DNA of 9,955 nucleotides from Acidobacteriota bacterium (GCA_021780095.1 JAJXZK010000008.1:1-9955); one strand, 5' to 3'; positions 1 through 7,279 are shown, counted from the first letter of the stretch. Translations and numbers: made by a program. Notes: a model not told the origin generated them from the letters alone.

Positions 1-2
1 AG

Positions 3-1376
3 AATTTATTCAACGGCATTGCGAAGACGGAGGATGCGGGGCAAACCTGGCATATCGTGTTCAAAGAATCGACCAAGCCAGCTACGAACCTGGAGGGGAC
101 TTGGATCGAGAAGCGTGGCACACAGAACGGTGTCTCAATCTTTTTCGATTCTCCTCGCACATTGGGCGTGGCGCCCACTGATCCGAATATCTGTTATGCG
201 ACTGACCTGTTTCGTACCTATCGAACCCTCGACGGCGGCAAGACCTGGACAGACGTGAGTTCCAGGCGCGTCGATGGAGACCAATGGACGACGCGCGGAC
301 TGGATGTAACGACGAACTATGGTGTCCAGTTCGATACTTTCAATCCAGAGCATATCTATATGGACAACACCGATATTGGACTCTTCCAGAGCGGCAATGG
401 CGGTGCATCATGGCAGAGCACCAGCAGCGGTGTTCCTGAAGAGTGGCGCAACACGACCTATTGGCTCGCCTTCGATCCCGAAGTCAAGGGACTGATATGG
501 GGAGCCTTCAGCGGGGTACACGACTTGCCCCGTGCAAAGGACTGGAGACATCGCGATCCAGCTAGTTTCATGGGAGGTGTCGCAGTCTCGACGGACGGCG
601 GTTGGCACTGGACGCCTAGCAATCAAGGCATGCCATCCACATCGGTCACAGATATTCTGATGGATCCGAACAGTCCTGTAGGGAAGCGAACTCTCTACGC
701 CACCGGCTTTGGCCACGGTGTCTATAAGTCAGTTGATAACGGGAAGACATGGGAACTCAAGAATCTTGGCATCACCGAACCCCAACCTTTTGCATGGCGC
801 CTCACTTTGACGAAGTCCGGAATTCTATACTTGGTTGTCGCCCGTAGATCAGAGGGAATAAATCCGCCCGTTCCAGGGCCTGGAGCGCTGTATCGCTCAA
901 GCGATAAGGCGGAACACTGGGTGAAAATGCGTCTTCCTGCAGGAACCGATGGTCCCACTGGGCTCACTGTCGATCCGCGGGATTCACAGCGTATATATCT
1001 CACGGCCTGGGGTCGCGAAGGAATTGAAGCTGATCACGGTGGAGGCGTCTTTCTTTCTACCAACGCCGGACAAGCGTGGACGCCAATCTTCCAAGATTCC
1101 CAGCATGTCTACGATCTCACGCTAGATCGTAGACATCCGAGTGTGCTCTATATTTGCGGCTTCGATTCAGCGGCTTATCGTTCTACGGACGGCGGGAAGC
1201 ATTGGACTCGGCTAGCTGGCTACAACTTCAAATGGGGACATCGCGTCATCCTTGATCCGAAAGACACATCTAAAATCTACATCACCACCTACGGCGGTGG
1301 AGTGTGGCATGGACCAGCCGCGGGCGATCCAAGTGCTCAACCGGATGTGCTCACTCCTCTTCCAATTGCACATTGA
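3..1376 (+). CDS. BNR/Asp-box beta-propeller protein (sortilin/GH74-like fold), 5' end outside window
   Basis: The reading frame is open from base 3 with no start codon required, so the gene is cut by the left edge. The GTG at 57 is internal, because an Asp-box (TEDAGQTW, nt 27-50) is encoded just before it. Counting residues from nt 57, further S/T-x-D-x-G-x-x-W boxes lie at 57-64 (TLDGGKTW), 112-119 (SGNGGASW), 178-185 (STDGGWHW), 225-232 (SVDNGKTW), 281-288 (degenerate, SSDKAEHW), 334-341 (STNAGQAW) and 376-383 (STDGGKHW), eight in all. Between them are recurring 'V/FDP...IY' strands, the usual pattern of sialidase, sortilin and GH74 propellers. The last blade ends near residue 418 and is followed by a short proline-rich tail. 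Such proteins are normally secreted; the signal peptide, if any, is off-window. I cannot assign an enzyme activity: Asp-boxes are structural, not catalytic. A GH74-like glycosidase and a non-enzymatic binding propeller are both possible. It ends at TGA 1374-1376. Confidence 0.88.
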   Translation, partial: NLFNGIAKTEDAGQTWHIVFKESTKPATNLEGTWIEKRGTQNGVSIFFDSPRTLGVAPTDPNICYATDLFRTYRTLDGGKTWTDVSSRRVDGDQWTTRGLDVTTNYGVQFDTFNPEHIYMDNTDIGLFQSGNGGASWQSTSSGVPEEWRNTTYWLAFDPEVKGLIWGAFSGVHDLPRAKDWRHRDPASFMGGVAVSTDGGWHWTPSNQGMPSTSVTDILMDPNSPVGKRTLYATGFGHGVYKSVDNGKTWELKNLGITEPQPFAWRLTLTKSGILYLVVARRSEGINPPVPGPGALYRSSDKAEHWVKMRLPAGTDGPTGLTVDPRDSQRIYLTAWGREGIEADHGGGVFLSTNAGQAWTPIFQDSQHVYDLTLDRRHPSVLYICGFDSAAYRSTDGGKHWTRLAGYNFKWGHRVILDPKDTSKIYITTYGGGVWHGPAAGDPSAQPDVLTPLPIAH

Positions 1377-1394
1377 ACTGTACTGAGTTGGAAG

Positions 1395-1420
1395 TGCGCC
1401 CGAAGCGCAGAGATTGCTTT
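1395..1420 (+). terminator. Weak candidate terminator after the propeller gene
   Basis: TGCGC (1395-1399) and GCGCA (1405-1409) form a 5-bp GC stem with a 5-base loop, 18 bases after the propeller stop codon. It is followed by a T-rich but interrupted stretch (ATTGCTTT, 1413-1420). The short stem and broken T tract make this only a possible intrinsic terminator. Confidence 0.3.
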
Positions 1421-1423
1421 CAA

Positions 1424-1450
1424 TTGCCCAAAAGTCAAGACTTATATAAT
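1424..1450 (+). promoter_or_regulatory. Candidate sigma-70 promoter for the pilT leader
   Basis: A perfect TATAAT lies at 1445-1450, in an AT-rich patch that stands out from its surroundings. TTGCCC at 1424-1429 is the best -35 match, but the spacer is only 15 bases, shorter than the usual 16-18. If used, transcription would start near 1457 and give a leader of about 270 bases before the pilT ATG. The -10 box is strong and the pairing with this -35 is uncertain. Confidence 0.4.
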
Positions 1451-1724
1451 CGTCCCTGAATCATTGAGCAGTAGAAATGGATATTTGGGAGAGAGAAAGT
1501 ATTTCAGAAATGCAAGGATGGCAGCGCCCCTTTATGCGAGTTTGGCGGATAACGACGTAAGCGCGTCATTTGTAAAAGCCATGGCATCACGCAAAAGGCT
1601 GGGCTGTTTTCTTGCGGATATGTCAAAGAAAACCGCAGGGCGCCGGCCCGGTGGATTTCGCTACTTGAATGCTGCCGGACAGCCTGCTTTATTGCGGCGC
1701 GATTCTCAGTCATACTAGGGTTCT
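1451..1724 (+). other. Gene-free stretch upstream of pilT, possible structured leader
   Basis: The gap between the propeller stop (1376) and pilT (1725) is 348 bases and holds no convincing gene. Its downstream part has several local pairings. TTTTC (1607-1611) can pair with GAAAA (1628-1632). TGCGG (1613-1617) can pair with CCGCA (1633-1637), in an overlapping, mutually interfering arrangement. GGGC (1638-1641) pairs with GCCC (1646-1649) around a GCCG loop. GCTG (1671-1674) pairs with CAGC (1680-1683). No riboswitch class is recognisable. A weak Shine-Dalgarno-like TAGGG (1716-1720) sits 4 bases before the pilT ATG. Confidence 0.35.
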
Positions 1725-2888
1725 ATGTCCGCCAATGACAGCGAACTCGCCCGCCTGGTCGAGGAGTTGAACCGCTCCGCCAACCGTGCGCCGCGTGTCA
1801 GCGAAAGAACCGGCACCAGCGCGCGCGATCTCGATCAGCTGCTTTCTCTCGCTGCACAGCGGCAGGCATCCGACCTGTTGCTTGTTGCCAACTCGCCTAT
1901 TGCGTTTCGCATTAACGGAGCTTTGGCTACTGCTAGTAGCGCCCTCACTTCGTCCGACGAAGTGCGCAACTATCTGCAACCTCTGCTGACCGGCACATTG
2001 TCCCAGGATCTCGAGAGGAATCGCTCCATCGATTTCTGTTTCATGCGCCCCAATATCGGTCGTTTTCGCGCCAATGTTCACTATCAGCGTGGCAGTTTGG
2101 CGGCGGCGATCCGCCTACTTCCCGCGCAAATCCCATCGCTCGACTCGCTCCATCTTCCCGCCATCCTGGCGCCCCTCGCTGAACGCCGCCAGGGGTTTGT
2201 CCTGTTCACTGGTCCTACGGGTTGCGGAAAGACGTCCTCCCTTGCGGCTCTCATTGATTTGATCAACGCTCGCCGCCGCGACCACATCATCACCATTGAA
2301 GACCCCATCGAGTACGAGCATCCTAACCGGAGCTCTATCGTGGAGCAGGTTGAGGTGGGCACCGATGCCCTTGGTTTTGCGGAAGCGGTGCGTTCCGTCC
2401 TGCGGCAAAATCCAGACGTGATTTTGATAGGTGAAATCCGCGATGCAGAAACCATGTCGGCGGCTCTGACAGCCGCTGAAACCGGCCACCTGGTCCTTTC
2501 TTCTCTGCACACGAACGACACTGCTCAAACCATCAGCCGCATTCTGGACGTCTTTCCAACCGGACACCAGCAACAAATTCGGCAGCAGCTTTCGTTGGCG
2601 TTACTCGCCATCGTCGCGCAACAACTGATACCTGCATCGGACGGCACCGGCCGTTACCCGGCAACCGAGGTGATGCTCGCGAATTTCGCCATGCGCAACC
2701 TTATCCGGCAAGGCCATGACCATCAGATCCGATCGCAAATCATGATTGCACGTGGTGAAGGCATGATGACAATGGATCAATCTTTAGGGGAACTTGTTCG
2801 CGCGAATCGGATCTCGCGCGAGACTGCTTTTGCCCACTGCCATCAGCCGGATGATCTGCGACGCCAACTGGATTCTGCGGGTGTTTAA
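1725..2888 (+). CDS. pilT: PilT-type type IV pilus retraction ATPase
   Basis: A cytoplasmic hexameric motor of the secretion-ATPase (GspE/PilT) superfamily that powers pilus retraction and twitching. The 387 residues hold an N-terminal extension (1-34), the PilT N-domain (about 35-140, with SDLLL where the family usually has SDLHL), and the ATPase core. Visible motifs are Walker A GPTGCGKT (163-170), Asp box TIEDPIEY (190-197), Walker B DVILIGEIRD (231-240, catalytic Glu237), and the His box from H255 to H262 (GHLVLSSLHTND). The C-terminal AMRNLIRQ (about 322-329) corresponds to the PilT AIRNLIRE motif needed for retraction, and GMMTMDQ follows. This motif, and the absence of the long N-domain and the zinc-binding Cys tetrad of PilB, support PilT over PilB. 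PilU-like function cannot be excluded. ATG 1725 has a weak TAGGG at 4-base spacing. No other pilus gene is in the window, so its partners must be encoded elsewhere. Confidence 0.93.
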   Translation: MSANDSELARLVEELNRSANRAPRVSERTGTSARDLDQLLSLAAQRQASDLLLVANSPIAFRINGALATASSALTSSDEVRNYLQPLLTGTLSQDLERNRSIDFCFMRPNIGRFRANVHYQRGSLAAAIRLLPAQIPSLDSLHLPAILAPLAERRQGFVLFTGPTGCGKTSSLAALIDLINARRRDHIITIEDPIEYEHPNRSSIVEQVEVGTDALGFAEAVRSVLRQNPDVILIGEIRDAETMSAALTAAETGHLVLSSLHTNDTAQTISRILDVFPTGHQQQIRQQLSLALLAIVAQQLIPASDGTGRYPATEVMLANFAMRNLIRQGHDHQIRSQIMIARGEGMMTMDQSLGELVRANRISRETAFAHCHQPDDLRRQLDSAGV

Positions 2889-2928
2889 AAAAAATGTGAG
2901 ACGCGCGAATCGGTGAGTGCGATTTGCG
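2887..2928. terminator. Hairpin between convergent pilT and ABC exporter genes
   Basis: CGCGAATCG (2904-2912) pairs with CGATTTGCG (2920-2928) over 9 bp with one G-U pair and a 7-base loop, in the 46-base gap between two convergent stop codons. A run of eight A (2887-2894) gives a U tract on the minus-strand transcript, but 9 bases separate it from the stem. On the plus strand no T tract follows. It may therefore serve mainly the minus-strand transcript, or be a bidirectional, imperfect terminator. Confidence 0.45.
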
Positions 2929-2934
2929 ATGGCA

Positions 2935-4698
2935 TCAACTGACGACGGAAAGCTCCTCTTCCAACATTTGTTTCTCGTGCAGTTGGGTGTAGTAGCCATT
3001 GCGCGCGACCAATTCATCATGCGTGCCTAACTCAACGATGGAACCGTCGACTAGCACGGCAATCTGGTCGGCGTGGCGCACGGTGGAAACGCGGTGGGAG
3101 ATGAAGATCGTCGTGCGGCCGCGCATAGCTTCCGCCAACCCCTGCAGAATTCGTTCCTCGGTGAATGTATCGACGCTCGACAGCGCATCATCGAGGATCA
3201 AAATGCGAGGGTCGCGTACCAGTGCGCGGGCAATGGCTGTGCGCTGCTTCTGGCCACCGGAAAGCGTGACACCGCGTTCGCCGACGAGAGTATCGAATCC
3301 CTTGGGAAACTCAAGGATTTCATCGCGGATATGAGCCGTGGCGGCGGCATCGAGAATTTCCTGCTCGGTTGCAGAGGGTGCGCCAAAGGCGACATTTTCC
3401 CGGATCGACTCGCTGAAAAGGAACGTTTCCTGCGGAACAAATCCGATCGCTTCCCGTAGTTTTGCGAGCGGATAATCCATGACCGAGCGACCATCGAGTA
3501 GCAGCGTGCCTCGTTGCGCTTCGAGCAGCCGTGGAATCAGCCGGACCAGCGTGGTTTTGCCACAACCGGTGGGACCCACGATGGCGAAGCTGGTGCCTGC
3601 GGGAATCCGTAGATTGATACCCCGCAGCACCGGCGCGGTGGAGTTGTCGTATGCGAAGCTGAGATTGCAGAATTCAATGTCGCCACGAATTTCTGTTGTC
3701 ACAGGTCCAGTCGGGGGCAATGTGGCGTCGGAAATCGACGGCTTCGCGATTAGAATCTCGTGGATGCGGGTGACAGATGCGGTGCCGCGCTGTACCAGGT
3801 TGACCACCCACCCGAGGGCGATGACGGGCCAGGTCAACATCACCATATACGTGGTGAATGCAACGAACGCGCCCACGGAGATTTTGGCGTTGACGACTTG
3901 GTGTCCTCCCACCAGCAGTACGACGACGAGGGACAGCCCGAGCATGAATTCCAGGGTAGGCCACAACATCCCCATCAGGCGAACCAGGAGCAGCGCGCGA
4001 CGAACATACTCCGCATTGGCGCGCTCGAATGCGGAAATTTCAGACTGTTCCTGCGCGAAAGCACGCACAAGACGGGCTCCCGAAACATTTTCCTGCACTT
4101 GCGCGGAAATATCAGAGTACATTGCCTGGATACGCTCAAACCGTTCATGAATCTTGCGTCCAAAATACTGGACAAGAATGCTGGCCGCCGGCAGCGGCAC
4201 AAATGCCAATAGCGTCAGCCAGGGGCTGATGCGGATCATAAAAGCCAGCGCGCCCACCGTGAACAGGAGCGTGTTGGCGCTGTACATGATGGCGGGACCG
4301 AGCAGCATTCGAACGGCGTTCAGATCATTGGTTGCGCGCGCCATGATGTCGCCGGTGCGATTTTCCTGGAAGTAGGAAGGAGCTTGCCGTTCCAGGATGC
4401 GAAACAAATCATTGCGCAGGTCATACTCAATGTCGCGCGAAATTCCAATCAGAACCCATCGCGTCAGGAAGAGGAAGACGCCCTTCGATAGAGCTACTAC
4501 GACCAGAATTCCGGCGTAGAAAAAGATACCTCGATAACTCAGGTGCTTGGTCATGTCGTCGATTGCCCGACGAATTACCTCCGGAAACAGGACCCAGATG
4601 GCATTGCTGCAAACAGCGAAAAAGCCGCCCAGAAAAAAACCGCGGCGGTAGCGTCGCATATATGGAAACAGTGGGCGTAAATTTTCGAGCAGTGTCAA
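2935..4698 (-). CDS. ABC exporter half-transporter (fused TMD-NBD, MdlA/YheI/TM287-like)
   Basis: A 587-residue type IV ABC exporter subunit. The N-terminal half (about 15-300) is a six-helix membrane domain with the family's 'YFQENRTGDIMARATNDLNAVR' region (109-130) and 'VQENVSGARLVRAFAQE' (201-217). The C-terminal ATPase has Walker A GPTGCGKTT (375-383), Q-loop Gln423, signature LSGGQ (479-483), Walker B ILILDD (499-504) and H-loop His535. The residue after the Walker B aspartate is Asp504, not the usual catalytic Glu; LDD-ALSSVD is typical of the degenerate-site subunit of heterodimeric exporters. Exporters of this family carry drugs, lipids or peptides; the substrate cannot be told. The start is TTG 4698: an in-frame TAA lies five codons upstream, and AAGAAGG sits 7 bases before it. 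It follows the LptF-LptG gene by 79 bases on the same strand, so an envelope-lipid role is plausible but inferred. Confidence 0.93.
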   Translation of the reverse strand: MTLLENLRPLFPYMRRYRRGFFLGGFFAVCSNAIWVLFPEVIRRAIDDMTKHLSYRGIFFYAGILVVVALSKGVFLFLTRWVLIGISRDIEYDLRNDLFRILERQAPSYFQENRTGDIMARATNDLNAVRMLLGPAIMYSANTLLFTVGALAFMIRISPWLTLLAFVPLPAASILVQYFGRKIHERFERIQAMYSDISAQVQENVSGARLVRAFAQEQSEISAFERANAEYVRRALLLVRLMGMLWPTLEFMLGLSLVVVLLVGGHQVVNAKISVGAFVAFTTYMVMLTWPVIALGWVVNLVQRGTASVTRIHEILIAKPSISDATLPPTGPVTTEIRGDIEFCNLSFAYDNSTAPVLRGINLRIPAGTSFAIVGPTGCGKTTLVRLIPRLLEAQRGTLLLDGRSVMDYPLAKLREAIGFVPQETFLFSESIRENVAFGAPSATEQEILDAAATAHIRDEILEFPKGFDTLVGERGVTLSGGQKQRTAIARALVRDPRILILDDALSSVDTFTEERILQGLAEAMRGRTTIFISHRVSTVRHADQIAVLVDGSIVELGTHDELVARNGYYTQLHEKQMLEEELSVVS

Positions 4699-4705
4699 TG
4701 CGATG

Positions 4706-4712
4706 CCTTCTT
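4706..4712 (-). promoter_or_regulatory. Shine-Dalgarno AAGAAGG deciding the TTG start of the ABC exporter
   Basis: On the minus strand AAGAAGG lies 7 bases upstream of TTG 4698. The next in-frame candidate, the ATG at residue 14, has no comparable site, and the membrane-domain N-terminus (MTLLENLRPLFPYMRRY) fits the family better with the TTG start. Confidence 0.65.
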
Positions 4713-4719
4713 ACATTTG

Positions 4720-4748
4720 ATTGTAGCCAAGTCGCATGGTTGCGGAAA
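4720..4748 (-). promoter_or_regulatory. Candidate internal promoter for the ABC exporter gene
   Basis: Read on the minus strand, TACAAT (4725-4720) is a good -10 box. The hexamer 17 bases upstream is TTTCCG (4748-4743), a weak -35. Initiation near 4713 would put the Shine-Dalgarno almost at the 5' end of the transcript. This could give the exporter its own expression besides read-through from the upstream LptF-LptG gene. Confidence 0.33.
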
Positions 4749-4777
4749 TCGGGGACTGTTCGCTCCGGCCGCGCGCA

Positions 4778-7099
4778 TTACGTTGGGGTGCGGAGCAGCA
4801 AATATCCACCTACAAGGCCAAATAGCAGATCCGGCGACCAGGCTGCCAGCACCGCGGGCAATGTGTTGACGTTGCCCATCGCCTCAAACAGTCCGGCAGC
4901 TACCCAATACGCTATGGCGACGCCAATGGCGACAGCGACGCCCGTCAACGATCCGCGTCGTCCCATGGACAGCGAGAACGGAACCGCCAGAATTGCCATG
5001 ACCAGGGTGACAAGAGGGTACGCAATTTTCTTATTGAGTTGCACCCGCAAGGGAAGTGTGTCGAAGCCGCTCTGGCTCAGGTCATGGATGTAGTGGGCGA
5101 GTTCCGCGAACGTCATCTCGGAAGATTGAAGGTCTTCTTTCTTAAAGTAGCCAGGTGGTTCCGTAATGTTAGAAAATACTTCACTGTTGAATTTGCGATA
5201 AGAGGAAATGATGCCGCCCTGGAAAGTTCGTTCCCATCCATCTTCGAATGTCCATTCATGCTGCTGTGTATCCCAGACAACGTTCGAGGCGAAAATGCGC
5301 CCCGCGAGGACGAAGCTGTTGGGTTGAAACTCCAGCACCGTGAGGTTGGCGAAGCGATTGTTAGCGGAGTCAAAATACTCGTAATAAAAAATCCGTGCGC
5401 CTTCGTTCGGTTGGGTTCTGCCAAACACCCATTCCCGGTCGGGACGAAGAAAAGTGCGGGGTGGCTTGCCTTTGATTTCGCTGCGCAGCGCCTCTTGTTT
5501 GCGGTTGGCGTTCGGCAGGTAGATCTGGTCGAAGGTGAACATTACGACGGAAAGGATGGCCGCGATCATGAAAATTGGCACCACCGCGCGATAGAGGCTG
5601 ATGCCGGTGGCCTTCATGGCAGTCAATTCGCTGGACCGATTCAGGGTCCCGATTGTCACCAGAACAGCGATCAACACACTGAGGGGTGTGATGTTGTAGA
5701 TCATGCTTGGCGTCAGATTCAACAGGTATTCGCCGACGACTCCCAGCGTAGCGTGATGGCGGATGATATCGCTGAGCAGTTCGAACAAGGAGAAGACCAG
5801 CGACAGCATCACGAAACTGATCTCGACCAGAAGGAAGCTGCCAACAAACGAGCGCAGCACGTAGTCGTCCAGAATCAGTGGAAAGCCCTCATACAGGGTG
5901 CCTCGCGGCAGAGCGTCGAACACCGCTGCTGGCGAAGGCTCAGCTCCTGGACGAAAAGCCTTGCGTAGCTTTTCGCCGATCCGAGGCATCGGGAAACGAA
6001 CCGTCCCACGCGACATTTGGTACAGCAGCAACATGCCGGCCATGCCGAACAACAGATTGGCTCCCCACACGCCGAGCAGGACCGGAATTTTTTGCTGCTT
6101 GGCCAGAGCCATTCCGGTGGACGAAAGGAAGTAGTACACGAATACGAGAAAAATCGTCAGCACGAAGCCCATGCTCTTGCCGCCGCGCCGTGACGATAAA
6201 CCCAGAGGGATGCCGACCAACATCAGCACCATGCATGCGGTGGGATAGGCATAGCGCTTTTGCTGTTCTATCTGATACCAGCGACCATTCGCGGAGTGGG
6301 CACGGTCATACAATTGGCGATTCGACATGGCAAGAATCGGGACGTCGCTGTGGCCGATGCGCGTGGTTTCCTGGCCCCCACTGATTTGGACCGGGAGGTC
6401 CGTCTGCGCAAACGTAGAGATACTGTACGCTCCTGGATCATTCGGAGGCATTTCATGCTGCTCGCCATTGCGTAGCCGCATTCGCAGATCATGGTGTCGT
6501 CCGCCGACTACGGTGGCTTGCTCGGCTAATGTAATTTTGGGAGATCGAGGATCGCTGATGTCCGCCAAAAACACATGCGACCATACGGAAGCATGACGGC
6601 CAATTCGGACATCCTGCACATACAGAATGGAATTGCGGAAATCTTCGTAGAAAACTCGCGGCTGCACCTGAAACGTGGCTTGCGAATCTCGCAGCGAGTT
6701 TTCCACCCTCAGCATCGCGGTAGTGGACATTGGTGCAAGGTAGAGAGAATTGAACAGTCCGAGAAACCACGCTGCAATGCCGACCATGGCGACAATGCGG
6801 ACAAACTGAAACACGCCGAAGCCGCATGCCCGCATCGCTGTCACCTCGCTATCGGCGGCCAACCGGCTGAGCCCAAGCAAGACGCCGACGAGCAGCGCCA
6901 TCGGGATGGTGACGGTTAAGGAATTGGGCAGTGTGAACAACACCAGCTTCAGAACGCTCATTGGAGAGGCGCCGTTCTGTACGACGAGCTCTAGAATCTG
7001 GACCAACTGGGGCATGAACAGCACAAACGTAAACAGTCCAATGCCCACCAAAGCGTGGGAAATAACCTCGCCGAGAATGTAGCGTGTCAGAATGCGCAC
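4778..7099 (-). CDS. lptFG: LptF-LptG tandem fusion, LPS export permease
   Basis: A 773-residue inner-membrane protein with two full LptF/LptG (YjgP/YjgQ) units in one chain; separate LptF and LptG are each about 350-360 residues. Unit 1 (about 1-365) has helices near 11-33, 50-76, 97-121, a periplasmic jellyroll (about 140-275), then helices near 284-304, 309-330 and 339-361. Unit 2 (about 408-773) repeats this: helices near 413-440, 460-486, 502-526, jellyroll about 545-685, helices near 691-711, 717-740 and 748-770. Both carry the cytoplasmic coupling-helix motif, DSEVTAMRACG (83-93, Glu85) and SSELTAMKATG (489-499, Glu491), expected to touch LptB. The linker (about 366-407) is basic and proline-containing. 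By gene order and C-terminal sequence, unit 1 looks LptF-like and unit 2 LptG-like. The start is GTG 7099: an in-frame TGA lies eight codons upstream. Its Shine-Dalgarno is poor. LptB, LptC and LptA are not in the window. Confidence 0.93.
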   Translation of the reverse strand: MRILTRYILGEVISHALVGIGLFTFVLFMPQLVQILELVVQNGASPMSVLKLVLFTLPNSLTVTIPMALLVGVLLGLSRLAADSEVTAMRACGFGVFQFVRIVAMVGIAAWFLGLFNSLYLAPMSTTAMLRVENSLRDSQATFQVQPRVFYEDFRNSILYVQDVRIGRHASVWSHVFLADISDPRSPKITLAEQATVVGGRHHDLRMRLRNGEQHEMPPNDPGAYSISTFAQTDLPVQISGGQETTRIGHSDVPILAMSNRQLYDRAHSANGRWYQIEQQKRYAYPTACMVLMLVGIPLGLSSRRGGKSMGFVLTIFLVFVYYFLSSTGMALAKQQKIPVLLGVWGANLLFGMAGMLLLYQMSRGTVRFPMPRIGEKLRKAFRPGAEPSPAAVFDALPRGTLYEGFPLILDDYVLRSFVGSFLLVEISFVMLSLVFSLFELLSDIIRHHATLGVVGEYLLNLTPSMIYNITPLSVLIAVLVTIGTLNRSSELTAMKATGISLYRAVVPIFMIAAILSVVMFTFDQIYLPNANRKQEALRSEIKGKPPRTFLRPDREWVFGRTQPNEGARIFYYEYFDSANNRFANLTVLEFQPNSFVLAGRIFASNVVWDTQQHEWTFEDGWERTFQGGIISSYRKFNSEVFSNITEPPGYFKKEDLQSSEMTFAELAHYIHDLSQSGFDTLPLRVQLNKKIAYPLVTLVMAILAVPFSLSMGRRGSLTGVAVAIGVAIAYWVAAGLFEAMGNVNTLPAVLAAWSPDLLFGLVGGYLLLRTPT

Positions 7100-7217
7100 G
7101 TTGGTCGTCTTACGCCCTCGTCATCGCTCGACGGAATTCGCTGAGCATGAACTTCAGTGTAGCTCCCGGGGCGTCGCCATTGCGCTGAACTTCGCGGCAA
7201 TTTGGTTCGTGCTACCC

Positions 7218-7257
7218 TGATCGGTGCCCAGTAAACAGTTGTATCTCTTACCGATTG
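7218..7257. repeat. Inverted repeat in the divergent region
   Basis: ATCGGT (7220-7225) and ACCGAT (7250-7255) are perfect inverted copies. As RNA they extend to 8 bp with two G-U pairs and a 24-base loop. The element lies 37-77 bases before the M13 peptidase ATG and overlaps the end of the candidate TACCCT box, so it could be a regulator site, a leader hairpin or chance. Confidence 0.3.
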
Positions 7258-7279
7258 TGCGCCATCGATCTATGGAATC

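Noticed and set aside
57..59. GTG as the start of the propeller gene
   Set aside because: The same frame runs on to the left edge and encodes a good Asp-box just upstream (nt 27-50), so this GTG is an internal valine codon.
1585..1610. ACGCAAAAGGC resembling the core of a GEMM (cyclic di-GMP) riboswitch upstream of pilT
   Set aside because: The expected preceding AAACC and GNRA-capped stem, and the tetraloop-receptor stem after it, are not present; the match is limited to a few bases.
1464..1718. An 84-codon frame (TTG start) just before pilT
   Set aside because: There is no Shine-Dalgarno, the start codon is weak, the translation is basic and without recognisable motifs, and it overlaps a similar-sized frame on the other strand. 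It may simply be leader sequence.
3479..4150. A 223-codon plus-strand open frame opposite the ABC exporter
   Set aside because: It is antisense to an intact exporter with all motifs, and its Ser/Thr/Arg-rich translation looks like a reverse-strand shadow.
4563..5093. A 176-codon plus-strand open frame spanning the lptFG-exporter junction
   Set aside because: It overlaps the ends of two well-supported genes on the other strand, has no family resemblance, and no ribosome binding site was seen.
5039..5968. A 309-codon open frame on the plus strand opposite lptFG
   Set aside because: It lies wholly antisense to the strongly supported LptF-LptG protein, its translation is low in hydrophobic core patterns and rich in His, Gln and Glu as expected for an antisense shadow, and it resembles no known family.
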